In this document: in pieces, positions 8,958-19,600 of the stretch | Layout: every line of letters starts with the position of its first letter | Numbering within the stretch: the stretch's first letter is position 1 | Assembly: GCA_948579315.1 (NCBI GenBank) | Contig: CAPAOL010000020.1 | Span: forward strand, 1-56,738 | Origin: an uncultured Phocaeicola sp. | GTDB lineage: Bacteria > Bacteroidota > Bacteroidia > Bacteroidales > Bacteroidaceae | Direction of reading: 5' to 3' | Length of the DNA: 56,738 nt | Notes under the pieces: generated by a model | The model's database searches: none | What the model saw: only the letters and a program-made list of their open reading frames with translations | Told to the model about the DNA's origin: nothing | Made by a program: the position numbers and the translations under genes

Positions 8958-11360
8958 ATGAATAAGATACGATTGGTTGTTGCTTCCTTATTGTTGGGAG
9001 CTGCTACAGGTTTTGCTCAGAAGCCTTTTAATGCTTCGGGTACGGGGAATCCCATTATTCCCGGATATTTTGCCGATCCCACGGTGAAGAAGTTTGGCGA
9101 TACGTATTATATGTATGCCACTACGGATGGCAGTGGGGCCGGTTTCGGTCCTGCACAGGTGTGGACCAGCAAGGATTTTGTAAACTGGACGTTAATGCCC
9201 ATGAACTGGCCGGACAGTCATTGGATATGGGCTCCCGATGTGATGAAACATACGGATGGGAATTATTATTATTTTTATTGTCAGCCCTGTATGATTCATT
9301 GCGGGGTCAGTGAAACGCCGCGTGGTCCTTGGAAAAATATATTGGGCGAAAGTGAGGCTGTTCTTGTACCCGACCGTTTTGTGACGAATGCCATTACATT
9401 GGACGGGCAGACCTTTGTGGATGATGATGGTTCTGTATATTTGTATTGGGGGACTTGGGGAATTTATAAAGGTTTCGGTTGCGGAGCCGGAAAACTGGCT
9501 TCCGATATGAAGAGTTTTACTGAAACGCGTCTGATTCCAAATACGGAAGCCACGGATTTTTTTGAAGCGCCCTTTGTGATGAAACGAAAGGGGATCTATT
9601 ATTTTATGTATTCTTCGGGTTCCTGTCACGACCACACCTATCGGGTGCAGTATGCCACTTCGGACAAGCCTATGGGGCCGTACACCTATCGGGGATGTAT
9701 TCTTGAAACCAATACCGACGGAACAATTCATGGGCCGGGACATCATAGCGTTTTGAAAGAAGGCAATGAATATTATATGGTCTATCACCGTCATGATAAT
9801 CCGCATTCCAACCGCGGATTTCATCGTCAGCTTTGTGTGGACCGTATGGAGTTTGCCGAAGATGGAAGTATTAAACCCCTTATTCCCACTCATGACGGAA
9901 TAGGTGCATTGGCATCTTCTGTAGTGAAATCAAAAAATCTGGCATTGGGTGCTAAGGTGAGGGCTTCTTCTTTTTATGATGCCGATTTCCGTCCCGAATA
10001 TGCTGTAGATGATAATAACGGAACTTTATGGCGTCCTCGTGGAATGGGACAGGAGTGGATAGAAATGGATTTGGGTGTTGCCCGGCAGATACAAACTATC
10101 TGGACTCAATTTGAGTATGGCACACAATTTTATCAATATTTAATTGAAACTTCTGTCGATGGCAAGCATTGGTCTGTTTTCGCTGATAAGCGGAATAATC
10201 GTCTGGCAGGCAGCCCGATGGTCGATTTTGGCAAGGTGAAGGCTCGTTATGTCCGCCTTACCTTTACCGGAGGACAGAAGAACGGATTTGGCGGGGCGGT
10301 CTGGAACTTGAAAATCTTTGAGGGTGTGGAAGCATCGGCTCCGCAACAATGGCTGGGACTTACCGCCGCCGATTGGAATGGTCGTGAATGGCAGAACAAT
10401 GAAGGGATGCTGGGAGGGGCTTTTACTTTGAAGGAAGGTTCGGCACGCATACAGCGCATCGGTGGGCGTGATGCGTTGGTACTGGAACCGGGAACTACAT
10501 TGGAGTATAGTCATCCGTTACTCTCCTCGTCCAAAGAGCATACCGTTAGTGGGTTGGTTTACAGGTCAGGTAAATGGCAGAGTTATGAAGCGGGGTCGTG
10601 TCTTTCATCAGGAGCGATTACGCTGCATAGTTCCACCGAACCTTTGGTCATTACCAATTTCCGTTACTACAATTGGAAACAGGAAGCGGCGGAAAAGGCA
10701 TACGATGCGGAAACGGATATCGTGCGTCTGCCTGTAGCTGATCAGCAGAAACATGGGCTGGTGGTCAGTCTTTCTGCCGATGATTTTGTAGTGAACGATA
10801 CGGTTCCTTATCTGGAAAACCGAGGAGTAAAAGGGTATTTTGAAGCCCGGAAATTACCTCTCGTTGTGAAAGAAGTGAAAGGGAAAAAGGCATTTCATTT
10901 TGAGGGTACTCAGGTCTATACTTCCAGTTTTATGCTTCCTGCCACTTTGCAGGATAATGCTCCTTATACCTTGGAGGCGTGGGTACTGAATGATTCCATT
11001 AGTGAAAATGAATGTGTGGCCGATTTTACTACCTCGCATGATGAATTGGAGAAAATCATGTTGGTCAACGGCACGGAGCCTCGTTGTGGAGTAATCAATC
11101 ACTATGGCTGGTATGAAGATGCAGGATATAAGGACATGAAGGAATTGGCAGGAAAGTGGCAGCACATCTATATCTGCTTTGATGGGCGGATGGAACAGGT
11201 TTATATCAATGGAAAATTAGTCAGTGAGAAAGATATCCAGTTGCTGGTGAAACCGTCACAATTCATCACATTGGGACGCAATGCCGAAGGAGACTGGCCC
11301 TTTACCGGTTATCTGCACTCATTGAAATTATGGGATGAATATCTACCATTGAAAGAGTGA
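8958..11360 (+). CDS. GH43 family glycosidase with F5/8-type (discoidin) and LamG-like C-terminal domains
   Basis: An 800-residue periplasmic enzyme; signal peptide ends near TGFAQ. Residues about 30-315 are a GH43 five-bladed propeller. The three expected acidic residues are visible: Asp40 (FADPT, base), Asp94 (WAPDV, pKa modulator) and Glu203 (FEAPF, acid). Residues about 325-455 form an F5/8 type C domain (KVRASSFYDADFRPEYAVDDN to LKIFEG). The last 200 residues or so look like a LamG/concanavalin-type jelly roll (APYTLEAWVLND, WQHIYICFDG, VYINGKLV, FITLGRNAEGDWPFTG). GH43 members are most often alpha-L-arabinofuranosidases or beta-xylosidases, with some acting on galactosides; the subfamily cannot be set by eye. 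The gene lies 36 bp after the GH97 gene and is probably co-transcribed with it. Confidence 0.92.
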   Translation: MNKIRLVVASLLLGAATGFAQKPFNASGTGNPIIPGYFADPTVKKFGDTYYMYATTDGSGAGFGPAQVWTSKDFVNWTLMPMNWPDSHWIWAPDVMKHTDGNYYYFYCQPCMIHCGVSETPRGPWKNILGESEAVLVPDRFVTNAITLDGQTFVDDDGSVYLYWGTWGIYKGFGCGAGKLASDMKSFTETRLIPNTEATDFFEAPFVMKRKGIYYFMYSSGSCHDHTYRVQYATSDKPMGPYTYRGCILETNTDGTIHGPGHHSVLKEGNEYYMVYHRHDNPHSNRGFHRQLCVDRMEFAEDGSIKPLIPTHDGIGALASSVVKSKNLALGAKVRASSFYDADFRPEYAVDDNNGTLWRPRGMGQEWIEMDLGVARQIQTIWTQFEYGTQFYQYLIETSVDGKHWSVFADKRNNRLAGSPMVDFGKVKARYVRLTFTGGQKNGFGGAVWNLKIFEGVEASAPQQWLGLTAADWNGREWQNNEGMLGGAFTLKEGSARIQRIGGRDALVLEPGTTLEYSHPLLSSSKEHTVSGLVYRSGKWQSYEAGSCLSSGAITLHSSTEPLVITNFRYYNWKQEAAEKAYDAETDIVRLPVADQQKHGLVVSLSADDFVVNDTVPYLENRGVKGYFEARKLPLVVKEVKGKKAFHFEGTQVYTSSFMLPATLQDNAPYTLEAWVLNDSISENECVADFTTSHDELEKIMLVNGTEPRCGVINHYGWYEDAGYKDMKELAGKWQHIYICFDGRMEQVYINGKLVSEKDIQLLVKPSQFITLGRNAEGDWPFTGYLHSLKLWDEYLPLKE

Positions 11361-11430
11361 TTCACCCTTTTCCTATGACCGGAATATGTATTTTTGCAAA
11401 AACTATGATAAACAATTAAATGATAGAACC

Positions 11431-13836
11431 ATGAAGAAACTTTTAGTCACTGCTCTGTTGACTGCTACCGTAGCAGGCGGAACAGCGCAAGTAAAAAATC
11501 AGTCGCACGGCTATCCTATCGACCCCGTACCTTTCACTTCGGTGAAAGTAACCGATTCATTCTGGGGGCAACGGCTGAATGCCAGCCGTGAAGTAACGAT
11601 TCCTCTGGCGTTCAGTAAATGTGAGGAAACAGGACGTTATACTAACTTTGTCAATGCCGCCCATCCCAGTGATACCATTAAAGTAGGCGGTCTGGCTTTT
11701 GACGATACTGATGTGTACAAAACGATAGAAGGTGCCAGTTATCTGTTACAGACCTATCCGGACAAAAAACTGGCTAAGTATATTGATAGTGTGCTGGTTA
11801 TTGTCGCTGCGGCACAGGAACCGGATGGTTATCTCTATACTTCGCGTACCATGAATCCCAAACATCCGCATGAGTGGGCAGGAAGCAAACGGTGGGAGAA
11901 GGTGGAGGAACTGAGTCATGAGTTTTATAATTTGGGACACATGGTAGAAGGTGCTATTGCGCATTACCAGGCTACCGGAAAACGTAATTTCCTTGATATC
12001 GCTATCCGTTATGCCGACTGTGTATGCCGGGAGATAGGTACGGGCGAAGGGCAACAAATCCGTGTGCCGGGACATCAGATTGCCGAAATGGCCCTTGCCA
12101 AACTGTGCTTGGTAACAGGGCAACAGAAATATTTGGATCAAGCCAAATTCTTTTTGGACCAGCGCGGACATACTACCCGTACGGATGAATACAGTCAGGC
12201 GCACAAGCCGGTAGTGGAGCAGGATGAGGCCGTGGGACATGCTGTCCGTGCCGCTTATATGTATGCAGGCATGGCAGATGTGGCCGCACTGACAGGGGAT
12301 ACGGCTTATATCCATGCCATAGACCGTATTTGGGACAACATTGTGGGCAAGAAATATTATATTACCGGCGGCATCGGCGCCACCAGCAATGGGGAGGCTT
12401 TTGGCAAGAACTATGAACTGCCCAATATGTCAGCTTATTGCGAGACTTGCGCGGCTATCGGTAATGTGTATGTCAACTACCGCTTGTTCCTGCTTCATGG
12501 TGAGGCAAAATATTATGATGTGCTGGAACGTACTTTATATAATGGTCTTATTTCGGGCGTGTCCCTGGATGGTGGCGGGTTCTTCTATCCTAATCCGTTG
12601 GAAAGCATCGGGCAGCACCAGCGCCAGCCTTGGTTCGGCTGTGCCTGTTGTCCGTCCAATATCTGTCGTTTCATTCCTTCCTTGCCGGGATATGTGTATG
12701 CGGTGAAAGGTAAGGACGTGTATGTTAATCTGTTCATGTCCAATACTTCGAACTTGAAGGTAGAGGGCAAGGCTGTTTCTTTGGAGCAGGCTACTCATTA
12801 TCCTTGGAACGGTGATGTCACTATCGGTGTCAACAAGAACAATGCCGGACAGTTTACAATGAAAATCCGTATTCCGGGATGGGTGCGTAATCAGGTAGTT
12901 CCCAGTGACCTGTACACTTATTCGGATGGAAAGCGTTTGAGCTATACAGTGAAAGTAAATGGAGAACCGGTACAGAGTGAACTGAAGGACGGTTATTTCT
13001 GCATAGACCGCCGTTGGAAAAAAGGAGATAAAGTAGCCGTTCATTTCGATATGGAGCCTCGTACGGTGAAAGCCAATAATAAAGTGGAGGCAGATCGTGG
13101 ACGTATAGCCGTGGAGCGTGGCCCGATCGTTTATTGTGCGGAATGGCCGGATAATGATTTTGATGTGCTGAGCGTGTTTATGAACCGCACTCCTCAATTC
13201 GAGGTGGTTGAAAAACCGGATTTGCTCTATGGCATTAACCAGTTGAAGACGGATGCGCAGATTCTGGGCTATGACGACAGAGGTCGTCTGACGGCTACTG
13301 ATGTAAAGCTGACGTTGATCCCTTACTATGCTTGGGCACACCGCGGTGCAGGTGCTATGGCAGTGTGGTTGCCTCAGGAATTAAGTGCTTCCCGTCCGAC
13401 TATGCCTGCTACGCTGGCATCGGAAAGCAAAGTGGATGCTTCGCATAAGGTGAAATCCATCTCCGCCATTAATGACCGTCTGGTGCCGAAAGATGAGAAT
13501 GACCGTTCCGTACCCTATTACCATTGGTGGCCCAAACAGGGAACTACTGAATGGATATCCTACGAGTTCCCGTCCGAAGCGACTGTTTCCAGTGCTACCG
13601 TATATTGGTATGATGATGCTCCTTGGGGAGGATGCCGCATACCGCAAAGTTGGAAGATGTACTATAAAGATGCACAAGGCCAGTGGCAACCGGTGAGTGG
13701 AGCGGATAAGTATGGAGTGGAAAAAGGTACGGGGAATACAGTCAATTTTGACCCGGTAAAGACAAAAGCGGTAAAACTGGAGATTGTTCAGCCGGCCGAT
13801 AATTCATCGGGTTTGTTTGAATGGGAAGTGAAATAG
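11431..13836 (+). CDS. GH127/GH146 (DUF1680) beta-L-arabinofuranosidase
   Basis: A predicted periplasmic enzyme releasing L-arabinose from beta-L-arabinofuranosides. The ATG at 11431 is preferred to the in-frame one at 11386, because it begins a standard signal peptide (MKKLLVTALLTATVAGGTAQ); this gives 801 residues. The (alpha/alpha)6 barrel carries the zinc-thiolate catalytic set: Glu338 and Cys340 in YCETCAAIG, and Cys406-Cys407 in WFGCACCPSN, Cys406 being the nucleophile equivalent. In Bifidobacterium HypBA1 the corresponding residues are E338, C340, C417 and C418. About 150 extra residues follow the usual beta domains and look discoidin-like (WKMYYKDAQGQW, VKLEIVQP). GH127 and GH146 share this architecture; I cannot separate them by eye. 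Its substrate bond occurs in extensin Hyp-arabinosides and in some pectic side chains. Confidence 0.93.
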   Translation: MKKLLVTALLTATVAGGTAQVKNQSHGYPIDPVPFTSVKVTDSFWGQRLNASREVTIPLAFSKCEETGRYTNFVNAAHPSDTIKVGGLAFDDTDVYKTIEGASYLLQTYPDKKLAKYIDSVLVIVAAAQEPDGYLYTSRTMNPKHPHEWAGSKRWEKVEELSHEFYNLGHMVEGAIAHYQATGKRNFLDIAIRYADCVCREIGTGEGQQIRVPGHQIAEMALAKLCLVTGQQKYLDQAKFFLDQRGHTTRTDEYSQAHKPVVEQDEAVGHAVRAAYMYAGMADVAALTGDTAYIHAIDRIWDNIVGKKYYITGGIGATSNGEAFGKNYELPNMSAYCETCAAIGNVYVNYRLFLLHGEAKYYDVLERTLYNGLISGVSLDGGGFFYPNPLESIGQHQRQPWFGCACCPSNICRFIPSLPGYVYAVKGKDVYVNLFMSNTSNLKVEGKAVSLEQATHYPWNGDVTIGVNKNNAGQFTMKIRIPGWVRNQVVPSDLYTYSDGKRLSYTVKVNGEPVQSELKDGYFCIDRRWKKGDKVAVHFDMEPRTVKANNKVEADRGRIAVERGPIVYCAEWPDNDFDVLSVFMNRTPQFEVVEKPDLLYGINQLKTDAQILGYDDRGRLTATDVKLTLIPYYAWAHRGAGAMAVWLPQELSASRPTMPATLASESKVDASHKVKSISAINDRLVPKDENDRSVPYYHWWPKQGTTEWISYEFPSEATVSSATVYWYDDAPWGGCRIPQSWKMYYKDAQGQWQPVSGADKYGVEKGTGNTVNFDPVKTKAVKLEIVQPADNSSGLFEWEVK

Positions 13837-13847
13837 AATAATTCAAA

Positions 13848-16091
13848 ATGAAGGTTGGTAAGTTAGGTTGGCTGGTAGCCATGTTCCTTAGTGGGGGCAT
13901 GGCTGTCGCTCAAGGTACGGCTGATGATTATCGGCGTGCTTATGCATTGAAAGAGAAGTTCAGTGCGGATAAAGTTTTCTATTCCAATGTCAATCCGCAA
14001 TGGATAGAGGGTACGCATCAATTCTGGTATGTGCGGAATACGCCGGACGGCCGCCTGTATGTATCTGTAGATGCGGATAAGAAAGCTAGAAAAGAATTGT
14101 TTGATTCTCATCGTTTGGCAAAGGCGTTGGGTGCTGCATCCGGAAAAGAGGTCAAGCCGGAAGCTCTTGCATTGGGGCATTTGTCGGTCAGTAAGGGATT
14201 GGATACGCTGCGCTTTGTGTTTAATAATCAACGTTGGATGTATGCGTCCCGGAAAAATCAGCTGGTCAATGAAGGTGCGGTTCCCCTCCTTATCAGGCAA
14301 AAGCATTGGATGGAGGTGGATGATGAGAAGACGGCATCACCGGTTCCGTCTCCTGATGGTAAATGGATCGCATTTATTAAAAATCAGAATATCTATGTAA
14401 AGGAGGTGGCTACCGGAAAAGAAAAGCAACTGAGCTTGGACGGGACACTGGGTAATTATTATTCAGCCTACATCCGCTGGTCACCGGACAGTAAGAAGGT
14501 GGCTTCCTGCAAGATCCGTCCGGTGGAAAAGCGCTATGTTTATTATGTGGAATCTTCTCCGGCTGACCAGCTTCAGCCCAAGCTTCACAAACAGGAGTAT
14601 GCGAAGCCGGGAGACGAACTTCCTTTTAAAGTGCCCTGCATCTATGAAGTGGAAAGCGGACGAAGCATTATTCCTTCTACCGAATTGTTCGACCGGCAAT
14701 ATGAAGTATATGGTCCCGAATGGAATCCCGACAGCCGTGCCGTGACTTTTGAATATAACCAGCGCGGACATCAGGTGTACAGAGTACTTGAACTTTCTGC
14801 CGAAACGGGAAAAGTGCGCCCGTTGGTAGAAGAAACCAGCGATACATATGTGAATTATACCCGTCATTTCCGTCATGACTTAAAAGACGGCAAGCAGATG
14901 ATATGGATGAGTGAGCGTGACAATTGGAATCATCTTTATATGTACAACCGTATTACCGCACAGCCCGATTATCAAATTACTAAAGGAGAGTGGTATGTAC
15001 GCGAAGTGCTTCGGGTAGATGAGGATAACCGTCAGATCTATTTCTCGGCAAATGGTATGGAAGCCGGTGAAGACCCCTATCTCATCCGTTATTACCGCAT
15101 CGGTTTTGATGGCAAAGGTCTTACCTGTCTTACTCCCGAAGAAGGGATGCACCGTGCCTGGTTTTCGGGAGATATGAAGTATTTGGTAGATGTTTATTCT
15201 ATGGTGGACAAGGTTCCCGTCGCTGTGTTACGTAGTGCCAGGGATGGCAAAGTGGTGATGCCGTTGGAAACAGCCGATATAACTCTTTTGGAGGCCGAAG
15301 GCTGGAAAGCTCCGGAGGTGTTTGTTGCCAAAGGGCGGGACGGCAAGACGGATATGTGGGGATTGATTGCCCGCCCCACCAACTTTGACCCGAACAAGAA
15401 ATATCCGGTTATCGAATACATTTATCAGGGTCCCGGAGACCAGTATGTTCCGAAGACTTTCCGTCCTTATGACTGGAATATGACTTCCTTGGCCGAACTT
15501 GGTTTTATCGTCGTAATGGTCGATGGAATGGGAACTTCTTTCCGTTCGCGTGCTTTTGAGAATGTATGTTATAAGAATTTGAAAGATGCCGGTCTGCCGG
15601 ACCATATTGCTTGGATTAAGGCGGCTGCACGGAAATATCCTTATATGGATGTGGACAGGGTAGGTATTTACGGTTGTTCTGCCGGTGGTCAGGAATCTAC
15701 AAATGCAGTTTTGCTTTATCCTGATTTCTATAAAGCGGCTTATTCGGCTTGTGGTTGTCATGATAACCGTATGGATAAGATTTGGTGGAATGAACTTTGG
15801 TTGGGCTATCCGGTAGGAGATCAATATAAGGAAGGGTCTAATGTGGAAAATGCACATCTGTTGAGTCGTCCTTTGATGTTAGTGGTGGGAGAACTGGATG
15901 ATAATGTAGATCCTGCCTCTACCATGCAGGTGGTCAATGCATTGATAAAGGCGAATAAAGATTTTGAATTGGTCGTGATTCCCGGAGCGCATCATACAAT
16001 GGGGGAAGATTTTGGCGAACATAAGCGGTATGATTTCTTTGTCCGTCATTTGATGCAGGTGAATCCACCGAAGTGGGATGAGATAAAATAG
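13848..16091 (+). CDS. S9 family peptidase (prolyl oligopeptidase/DPP IV type), locus-associated
   Basis: A 747-residue serine peptidase with signal peptide (ends near GMAVAQ) and no lipobox, so probably periplasmic. Residues about 30-480 form the beta-propeller (DPP IV N-terminal type) and about 500-747 the alpha/beta-hydrolase domain. The triad is visible: Ser611 in YGCSAGGQES, Asp685 in ELDDNVDP, and a His in PGAHHTM (715 or 716). The nucleophile elbow GCSAGG differs from the classical GWSYGG of DPP4, so it belongs to a different S9 branch from the second S9 gene at 52997-55210. It begins 11 bp after the arabinofuranosidase stop and ends just before a strong terminator, so it closes the operon. 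S9 enzymes commonly cut after proline; a peptidase in this operon suggests the substrate carries peptide. Confidence 0.9.
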   Translation: MKVGKLGWLVAMFLSGGMAVAQGTADDYRRAYALKEKFSADKVFYSNVNPQWIEGTHQFWYVRNTPDGRLYVSVDADKKARKELFDSHRLAKALGAASGKEVKPEALALGHLSVSKGLDTLRFVFNNQRWMYASRKNQLVNEGAVPLLIRQKHWMEVDDEKTASPVPSPDGKWIAFIKNQNIYVKEVATGKEKQLSLDGTLGNYYSAYIRWSPDSKKVASCKIRPVEKRYVYYVESSPADQLQPKLHKQEYAKPGDELPFKVPCIYEVESGRSIIPSTELFDRQYEVYGPEWNPDSRAVTFEYNQRGHQVYRVLELSAETGKVRPLVEETSDTYVNYTRHFRHDLKDGKQMIWMSERDNWNHLYMYNRITAQPDYQITKGEWYVREVLRVDEDNRQIYFSANGMEAGEDPYLIRYYRIGFDGKGLTCLTPEEGMHRAWFSGDMKYLVDVYSMVDKVPVAVLRSARDGKVVMPLETADITLLEAEGWKAPEVFVAKGRDGKTDMWGLIARPTNFDPNKKYPVIEYIYQGPGDQYVPKTFRPYDWNMTSLAELGFIVVMVDGMGTSFRSRAFENVCYKNLKDAGLPDHIAWIKAAARKYPYMDVDRVGIYGCSAGGQESTNAVLLYPDFYKAAYSACGCHDNRMDKIWWNELWLGYPVGDQYKEGSNVENAHLLSRPLMLVVGELDDNVDPASTMQVVNALIKANKDFELVVIPGAHHTMGEDFGEHKRYDFFVRHLMQVNPPKWDEIK

Positions 16092-16144
16092 GAGGAGTGA
16101 GGTTTGTAGCTGTAGGAGTTTGTCAGTTATGATAAATAGAGGTG

Positions 16145-16184
16145 GCAGTGTTATGGAGGACAAGTCCATAGCACTGCTTTTTTA
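16145..16184 (+). terminator. Intrinsic terminator of the region 1 enzyme operon
   Basis: GCAGTGTTATGGA pairs with TCCATAGCACTGC over 13 positions with one G-U pair and a 7-base loop, followed at once by TTTTTTA. It lies 53 bp after the S9 peptidase stop codon. A textbook Rho-independent terminator. Confidence 0.9.
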
Positions 16185-16245
16185 TGTAATTCCGTGTTTT
16201 CATTGATGAATGTGTCTTTTTTGTTCATTATGTTGTAATTATTGG

Positions 16246-16286
16246 TTGAACTAATTTTTTTCAATACAAAAATTAGGTTCAGTCAA
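16246..16286. promoter_or_regulatory. Imperfect inverted repeat, possible operator or leader hairpin
   Basis: CTAATTTTT (16251-16259) and AAAAATTAG (16268-16276) are exact inverted copies around a 8-base centre, and flanking TTGAA and TTCAGTCAA extend the pairing with small bulges. It lies about 335 bp before the second susC. It could be a regulator site or an RNA hairpin; nothing distinguishes these. Confidence 0.4.
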
Positions 16287-16620
16287 CAATATTATTTTTA
16301 TTTGTGGCGTATATAGTATAAAAATAAACCAATTTTCTAATACTAACATTAAATTATAATGGAAAACATTACTGTTAATGTATTTGATGATGTGCTTTAT
16401 TTAGCATGGGAATTTGTATATCTAATATTTTTCACTCGTTTTGTGTGCGTACACGGAAATTATAAGAATGCGTGTGCTATTTTAATAAGTATCTATTATT
16501 CTCATAAAAATTATAATTGTTTCCTTTTAGAATAGAATATAAATAACAATAGTGATTTATATTATTTCACATTCACGGAAAAAATGGACTTTAAATTTTT
16601 GTTTAACTTAATATTTTATT

Positions 16621-19600
16621 ATGAAATTTACAAATGAATTAAGAGGAGTGAAAAGCAGACTTCTTCTGTTTTCAGTGCTGTTACTGATACCGGTGATGAT
16701 GTTTGCTCAGAGCATTACCGTAAAAGGTACTGTACTTGATTCGGCAGGTGAAGCCGTTATTGGAGCTTCCGTTGTGGAGAAGGGAAATCCTTCCAACGGA
16801 ACCATAACTGATTTTGACGGAAAGTTTACTTTGGCCGTGTCTAAAGGAAAAAGAATTGTTATTTCTTTTGTAGGTTACGAAACGCAAGAAGTGGATGCGG
16901 TTACCGGAAAAGAACTGACAATTACGCTGCAAGATGATTCACAAGCGCTTGAAGAGGTAGTAGTGCTGGGTTACAGTAGCAGAGCTCGTAAAGATCTGAC
17001 TGGCTCAGTAGGTTCCGTGTCTGGTGTGAAGATTGCTGCTGTACCAGTTACTTCAGCCGCTGTGGCTTTGCAGGGAAAAATAGCTGGTGTGCAAGTAACT
17101 ACGGTCGATGGTGCTCCAGGGGCAGATATTAACATTCGTGTTCGTGGAGGTACGTCTGTGACCCAGAGCAATGATCCTCTTTACATTGTCGATGGTTTTC
17201 AGGTGGATAACATCAATGATATTCCTCCTACAGACATTGCTTCTATTGATGTATTGAAAGATGCTTCTATCACGGCAATCTATGGAGCTAAGGGCGGTAA
17301 TGGTGTAGTGGTTGTTACTACTAAATCGGCCAAAGCTGGAAAAATACAGGTAAGTTTCAATGCCCATTTGTCTACTAGTCATTTGTCTAAAAAATTAGAT
17401 TTAATGAATTCAGCAGAGTTTGCACGTTATCAATATGAATGGTCGGCGTGTAATGGTAGCCGTTCTAGCAATGCCAAATTTTTCCGTGCTAATTTTGGCA
17501 ATCCGCAAGATTTGGATATGTATTATTCTTTGCCTACTCATGACTGGCAGGATGAGGTAATGGGAGAGAATCCTATCAATTATTCTACTAATGTAACTAT
17601 TGGTGGAGGTACAGATAAGATGCGCTTCACTGCTTCTCTTACTCAAAGCGAAGATAAAGGTATTATTATGGGGTCGGGTGTGCGCCGTACCAATTTGAAT
17701 ATCAAGACAGCTATTGATATAACTAAAAATTTGACATTGCATATCAATCCTAAATTTACGTTTCGCCGTGATCAAGGAGCTGGAGGTGATAATATTGGTA
17801 CAGGCGGTATTATTGATGTACTCCGTTATAGACCCACTAACGGATTACGTGAATTCGGATATATAGATCCTTCTTATGCTGACCCTGATGAAGAAGCATT
17901 GTTTACTTATACTAATCCGAAAAGTGATATTGCCATTAATCAACAGAATAAGTATGCTTATAACTATACTAATGCTATTTCATTGGAATGGAAGCCTGTT
18001 AAAGGATTGGTGCTTCGTACAGAAGCCACTCTTAGTTTAAACTGGAAAGATCAATATCGTTTTTGGGGTGCCTTGACAGGTGAAGGTACAAAAAATAATT
18101 CGTTGCCTGTAGCAAGTATTCAGAAAGATCAGTCTTTTAAATATATTTGGACTAACACGGCATCTTATGGCTTTTCTATTAAAGATAAGCATAATTTTTC
18201 CATGTTATTGGGGCAAGAAATTTATCATAGCCAAAATAAGAAGAACTTCCAAAAGAATCGTTATTTCCCACGTGCATTTGAGGCTGGACAGGCTTGGGAT
18301 AATATGGGATTCGGTACACCGCAGGAGTCAACTTCATCACTTTCGACTCCAGATCGCACTGCTTCTTTCTTTGGGCAGGCAAGTTATAACTATAACCACA
18401 AATACTTACTCTCTGTAACTATGCGTGCTGATGGTTCCACTAAATTTGCTCCAGGTAATCAATGGGGATATTTCCCTTCAGTATCAGGTGCTTGGGTGCT
18501 TTCAGAAGAAAAGTTTATGGAAGATATAAAATGGATTGATCAGTTAAAACTTCGTGCAGCTATAGGGTTGGCAGGAAATAATCGTATCAGTGATGATATG
18601 TGGCGTTATTTATATACTGTTAATTCTACCGGCGGACCTGGATTTGGAGAAGCAACTCAGTTTGGAGAGCAATGGTATGGTAATCAAGGGGGTACTACTT
18701 TTGCCAATAAAAATATTAAATGGGAAACTACATTAACTCGTAATCTTGCTGCTGATATCACGCTTTTTAATGGTCGTCTCACTGTTACTCCGGAGATTTA
18801 TTGGAATACGACGAAAGATTTACTTTATAAATCGGACATTCCTTCAGCAACTGGTTATGTAAGTCAGATGCAAAATATTGGACAAGTAACTAATAAAGGG
18901 GTTGAATTAACTATATCAGGAGATATTCTCAGTGGCAGGGATTATGTGCTTTCCGCAAATCTTTCTTTAGGTATGAATAAAATGAAAGTTGATAAATTAA
19001 ATGGTACAGACAATGTGATTTGGGATCAGAATAACCGTTGGAAATCAAGTTACAATGATTATTGTTTGAAGGTGGGTGACCAAGTAGGACTTATTTATGG
19101 TTTTGTATATGATGGTTTATATTCAATGGATGAATTCTATTTTGATCCCACTAATAACTTGCAAGCAGTACCTTGGGGATCAACGGCCGCTGAAAACGGA
19201 ACTTCGAAAGATGCACCTATTATGGATGCAGACGGTGTGGAACATCCAAAAACAATAATCAATCAGATTTCAGGAGATTCTAATTCAGGCATAGCTACTC
19301 TGCCGGGCAAAGTCAAGTTCAAGGATTTGAATGGTGACGGATATATCACAGAAGATGACCGTACTGTTATAGGTAATACCAATCCAAAAGTGCAAGGAGG
19401 TTTTGGATTAAGCGGACAATGGAAGGGTTTTGATTTTGCCATGAACTTCAACTTTATGCTTGATTTTGATGTGAATAATGCGACAGCTTACCAGCTTTCC
19501 TCATCCGAAAGCAATAAGAATAAGTTCTACAATGTGCTTTCCACATTTGCCGACAAAGGTTGGCGTTATACCCGTGATGGTGATGGCGAATGCTTGTACA

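Larger units (their letters stand above)
16092..16620. other. Long AT-rich intergenic region before the second SusC
   Basis: About 530 bp without a gene. It holds the terminator of the upstream operon (16145-16184), a large imperfect inverted repeat (16246-16286) and then very AT-rich sequence up to the SusC start. It presumably carries the promoter and control region of the pectin-type locus. I see no exact TAnnTTTG element placed at a usual distance from 16621, and no regulator gene (hybrid two-component system, or sigma/anti-sigma pair) lies nearby. Confidence 0.6.
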
